NCBI RefSeq assembly: GCF_030149235.1
Contig: NZ_JASBRW010000024.1
Span: 1 to 64,000, forward strand
Source: Maricaulis sp.
GTDB lineage: Bacteria > Pseudomonadota > Alphaproteobacteria > Caulobacterales > Maricaulaceae
Direction of reading: 5' to 3'
Length of the DNA: 64,000 nucleotides
The position numbers and the translations under genes were made by a program. Shown here one piece after another: positions 61,399-64,000 of the stretch; position 1 is the stretch's first letter; the number at the start of each line of letters is the position of its first letter. The notes beneath the pieces were generated by a model. That model was not told where the DNA came from and did no database searches. It saw only the letters and a program-made list of their open reading frames with translations.

Positions 61399-62175
61399 CT
61401 AGCGGTGCTTGAAATGTGCAGCCCGCTTCTCCGCGAAAGCAGCCATGCCCTCGGCCTGATCCTCGAGTGCGAACTGGGACTGGAACACGCGACGCTCGAA
61501 ACGAATGCCCTCGGTGAGGCTCATTTCGAAGGCACGATTGACCGTCTCCTTGGTCATCATCGCCACCGGCAGGGATTTCGAGGCAATGGTCTCGGCCGCT
61601 TCCATGGCGACATCGAGAAGGTCGTCAGCCGGCACGATGCGCGACACCAGGCCAGCGCGCTCGGCTTCCTCGGCGTCCATCATGCGACCGGTCAGGCACA
61701 TATCCATGGCCTTGGCCTTGCCCACCGCGCGCGGCAGGCGCTGCGTGCCACCCGCGCCCGGCATGACGCCGAGATTGATTTCCGGCTGGCCGAACTTGGC
61801 GGTATCGGAGGCGATGATGAAATCGCACATCATGGCGATCTCGCAACCACCGCCGAGCGCATAGCCGGACACGGCGGCGATAATCGGCTTGCGGAAACGG
61901 GCAACAGACTCCCAGGTCTCGGCAAACGGGTCATGCTCGTACAGACCGACAAAGTCGCGGTCCTGCAATTCCTTGATATCGGCGCCGGCAGCAAAGGCCT
62001 TCTTGGAACCGGTGAGAACCACGCAACCGATTTCGCCATCGCGCTCAAAGCCGGCCAGTGCATCAGTCAGCTCGGTGGTGAGCTCGTCGCACAGCGCGTT
62101 GAGGGCAGACGGGCGGTCCAGCGTGATGACGCCCACGCGGCCTTCGGTTTTAACCTGGATCGTCTTGTAGGCCAT
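61399..62175 (-). CDS. Enoyl-CoA hydratase (crotonase family)
   Basis: [88 protein letters not shown]. Confidence 0.96.
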   Translation of the reverse strand: MAYKTIQVKTEGRVGVITLDRPSALNALCDELTTELTDALAGFERDGEIGCVVLTGSKKAFAAGADIKELQDRDFVGLYEHDPFAETWESVARFRKPIIAAVSGYALGGGCEIAMMCDFIIASDTAKFGQPEINLGVMPGAGGTQRLPRAVGKAKAMDMCLTGRMMDAEEAERAGLVSRIVPADDLLDVAMEAAETIASKSLPVAMMTKETVNRAFEMSLTEGIRFERRVFQSQFALEDQAEGMAAFAEKRAAHFKHR

Positions 62176-62364
62176 TCAGGCACTCCATTTGACGGCGCGG
62201 GCCTTGGCCCGCCGGAAAATCGGCGGCTGCTATAGCGCAGCCAACCCCATGGGTCGATAGGGGCGAGACTCTCGGTCGCAGCTGACGCTATTCGCTCGTT
62301 CGGCAACGGACAAGCACAACCCCGCGCAATCAGCGCAAGAAGCGCCGGCCGTTACCAAAACGCA

Positions 62365-63228
62365 TCAGCGCTGACAGCGGCCACAGAAGAAGGTCGAACG
62401 CCCGGACTGGACGATGCGTGAAATCCTGCCATCGCAACCCTCCGTCGGACAGGGCTCTCCCTCCTGGCCATAGGCCCGGAAACGGTGCTGGAAATACCCC
62501 AGCGCGCCATCGGCACCAGCGAAATCGCGCAAGGTCGACCCGCCTGCATCAATAGCTTCATTGATGACGTCCCGCACGGTCACGGCCAACCGGCCGGAAC
62601 GCACGCCCGGAATGCTACGAGCCTCCCGGCGCGGACTGATGCGGGCCCGGTGCAAGGCCTCACAGACATAGATATTGCCCAGCCCCGCCACCACGCGCTG
62701 ATCCAGGAGGGCGGCCTTGATTGGTGTCTTCTTGCCCGCCAGCACGGCATCGAGATGGGCGGCCGAAAAATGATTGGAGTTGGGCTCCGGTCCCAAGCCC
62801 GCGAGGAAGGCTACCGTATCTTCAGCATCAGTGGCGAACAGGTCCATGAAACCGAAACGCCTGGGGTCGTTATAGCGCACCGTGACCCCGCCCTCGACCT
62901 CGAGCACAACATGATCATGCTTGGGATCGGCAACCGGCGCGTAGACAAAATCGCCGGGCTGCTGGTGCGCGTCATCGACCTCGATAGAGAACCGGCCGGT
63001 CATTCCCAGATGGACCAGCAAGGTCTCACCGCTCGACAACCGGGCCAGAAGGTATTTCGCACGCCGGTCGAGACGCTCGACGGTCGCGCCCTGCAAGCGC
63101 TCCGGCATGCGCTCGGGAAACGGGAAGCGCAGATCGGCGCGATTGAGGCGAACGGAGGTCAGCCGTCGCCCTTCAAGGGCGGGAATGAGACCACGGCGCA
63201 CGGTTTCGACTTCGGGAAGCTCAGGCAT
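62365..63228 (-). CDS. mutM: Formamidopyrimidine-DNA glycosylase
   Basis: [25 protein letters not shown]-terminal zinc finger [28 protein letters not shown]. Confidence 0.97.
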   Translation of the reverse strand: MPELPEVETVRRGLIPALEGRRLTSVRLNRADLRFPFPERMPERLQGATVERLDRRAKYLLARLSSGETLLVHLGMTGRFSIEVDDAHQQPGDFVYAPVADPKHDHVVLEVEGGVTVRYNDPRRFGFMDLFATDAEDTVAFLAGLGPEPNSNHFSAAHLDAVLAGKKTPIKAALLDQRVVAGLGNIYVCEALHRARISPRREARSIPGVRSGRLAVTVRDVINEAIDAGGSTLRDFAGADGALGYFQHRFRAYGQEGEPCPTEGCDGRISRIVQSGRSTFFCGRCQR

Positions 63229-63319
63229 GTAAATATTATTTACTTGATTTTGAACACATTTTTGCCATTTCGGCGCGATTACCTCCGCCCCGTCACGCTA
63301 ACGGACCAAGAGGTAAACC

Positions 63320-64000
63320 ATGGACGTGATTGCAGCAAATCTGCCCGATGCAGGCCTGTTTCTTCTCCAGGTCGCGGCCGGCATTCTCCTTGCCGACCTG
63401 ATCAGCGGCGTCCTGCACTGGTGGGAAGACACCTATGGCGACCCCAAATGGCCGGTGATCGGCCCTGCCATCATCGCGCCGAACATCCTGCACCATTCCG
63501 AGCCGCTCGCCTTTACCCGATCGGGCTATTGGCGGCGCAACCGTATCGTCTTCATCATCGCGGCCCTGTTCGGCCTCGCCTTCTGGGCCGCTGGTTGGAT
63601 AAACCCGCTGACCGTAACCATGCTGATCGCCGGGACCCACGCCAACGAGATCCATGTCTGGTCGCACATCGCCCGGCGCAAGCGCCCGGCCCTGGTGCGC
63701 TGGCTGCAGGACAAACACGTCCTGCTGACCCCGCAAGAACACTGGGCGCACCATTCCGGCGCCTTCAACAAGCGCTATTGCACCATCACCAACCTGGTCA
63801 ATCCGGTGCTCGACAAGTTGCGGGTCTTTCGCATTGTCGAGGGCTGGGTCGAGGGCTGGCACCGCCGCCGTCCGCGCGATGAAGAGACGGGAATCGCCCC
63901 GATAGCCCAGGGTCGCCGTGCTCTGTCGCGGGCTCGCCGTTTCGTCGCCGCGATGGGCTGGGCCATTCGCCGCAATCTCGGCCAGGCCGGCCACGCCGCG
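63320..64000 (+). CDS. CarF/TMEM189 (Kua)-like desaturase-family membrane protein, 3' truncated by window edge
   Basis: Hand translation MDVIAANLPDAGLFLLQVAAGILLADLISGVLHWWEDTYGDPKWPVIGPAIIAPNILHHSEPLAFTRSGYWRRN..GTHANEIHVWSHIARR..TPQEHWAHHSGAFNKRYCTITNLVNPVLDKL; no stop before 64000, so absent from ORF track. Confidence 0.82.
   Translation, partial: MDVIAANLPDAGLFLLQVAAGILLADLISGVLHWWEDTYGDPKWPVIGPAIIAPNILHHSEPLAFTRSGYWRRNRIVFIIAALFGLAFWAAGWINPLTVTMLIAGTHANEIHVWSHIARRKRPALVRWLQDKHVLLTPQEHWAHHSGAFNKRYCTITNLVNPVLDKLRVFRIVEGWVEGWHRRRPRDEETGIAPIAQGRRALSRARRFVAAMGWAIRRNLGQAGHAA

Noticed and set aside
62485-63882. 465-aa plus-strand ORF spanning the mutM antisense and the start of the CarF-like gene
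   Set aside because: Antisense to mutM and out of frame with the CarF-like coding sequence, which carries the family motifs.

Overview
GC-rich, gene-dense alphaproteobacterial chromosome segment. It carries the dnaA, dnaN, recF, gyrB, polA and rpsT genes, plus a tsaD/gpsA // hemC-hemD-mitofilin-like-hemY cluster. Gene content and style suggest a Maricaulis/Hyphomonas-type organism (inference only, not tested). I support about 60 protein genes, 2 tRNAs (Thr-CGT, Arg-CCG), several intrinsic terminators and several inverted repeats that look like operators. I recognised no prophage, IS element, CRISPR array or classical defence island. Most of the window is ordinary core genome. The items most worth a second look are: (i) an unannotated run of three tiny membrane-protein genes (40, 37 and 67 aa) downstream of a TraB/GumN-family gene, whose divergent promoter carries a 20-bp near-perfect palindrome next to a membrane protein/XRE regulator pair; (ii) apparent degenerate copies of the tRNA-Arg 3' end repeated at about 120-bp spacing downstream of that tRNA; (iii) a 32-bp uninterrupted alternating pyrimidine-purine tract forming a 12-bp-stem hairpin just upstream of gyrB; (iv) a CarF/TMEM189-like (plasmalogen-forming desaturase family) gene running off the right edge and absent from the ORF track; (v) a 30-bp near-ideal TetR-type operator; (vi) a DUF305 protein with a His/Met-rich tandem linker next to an LVIVD-repeat lipoprotein. 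Start codons were adjusted by eye from ribosome-binding sites and family N-termini. No database search was possible.
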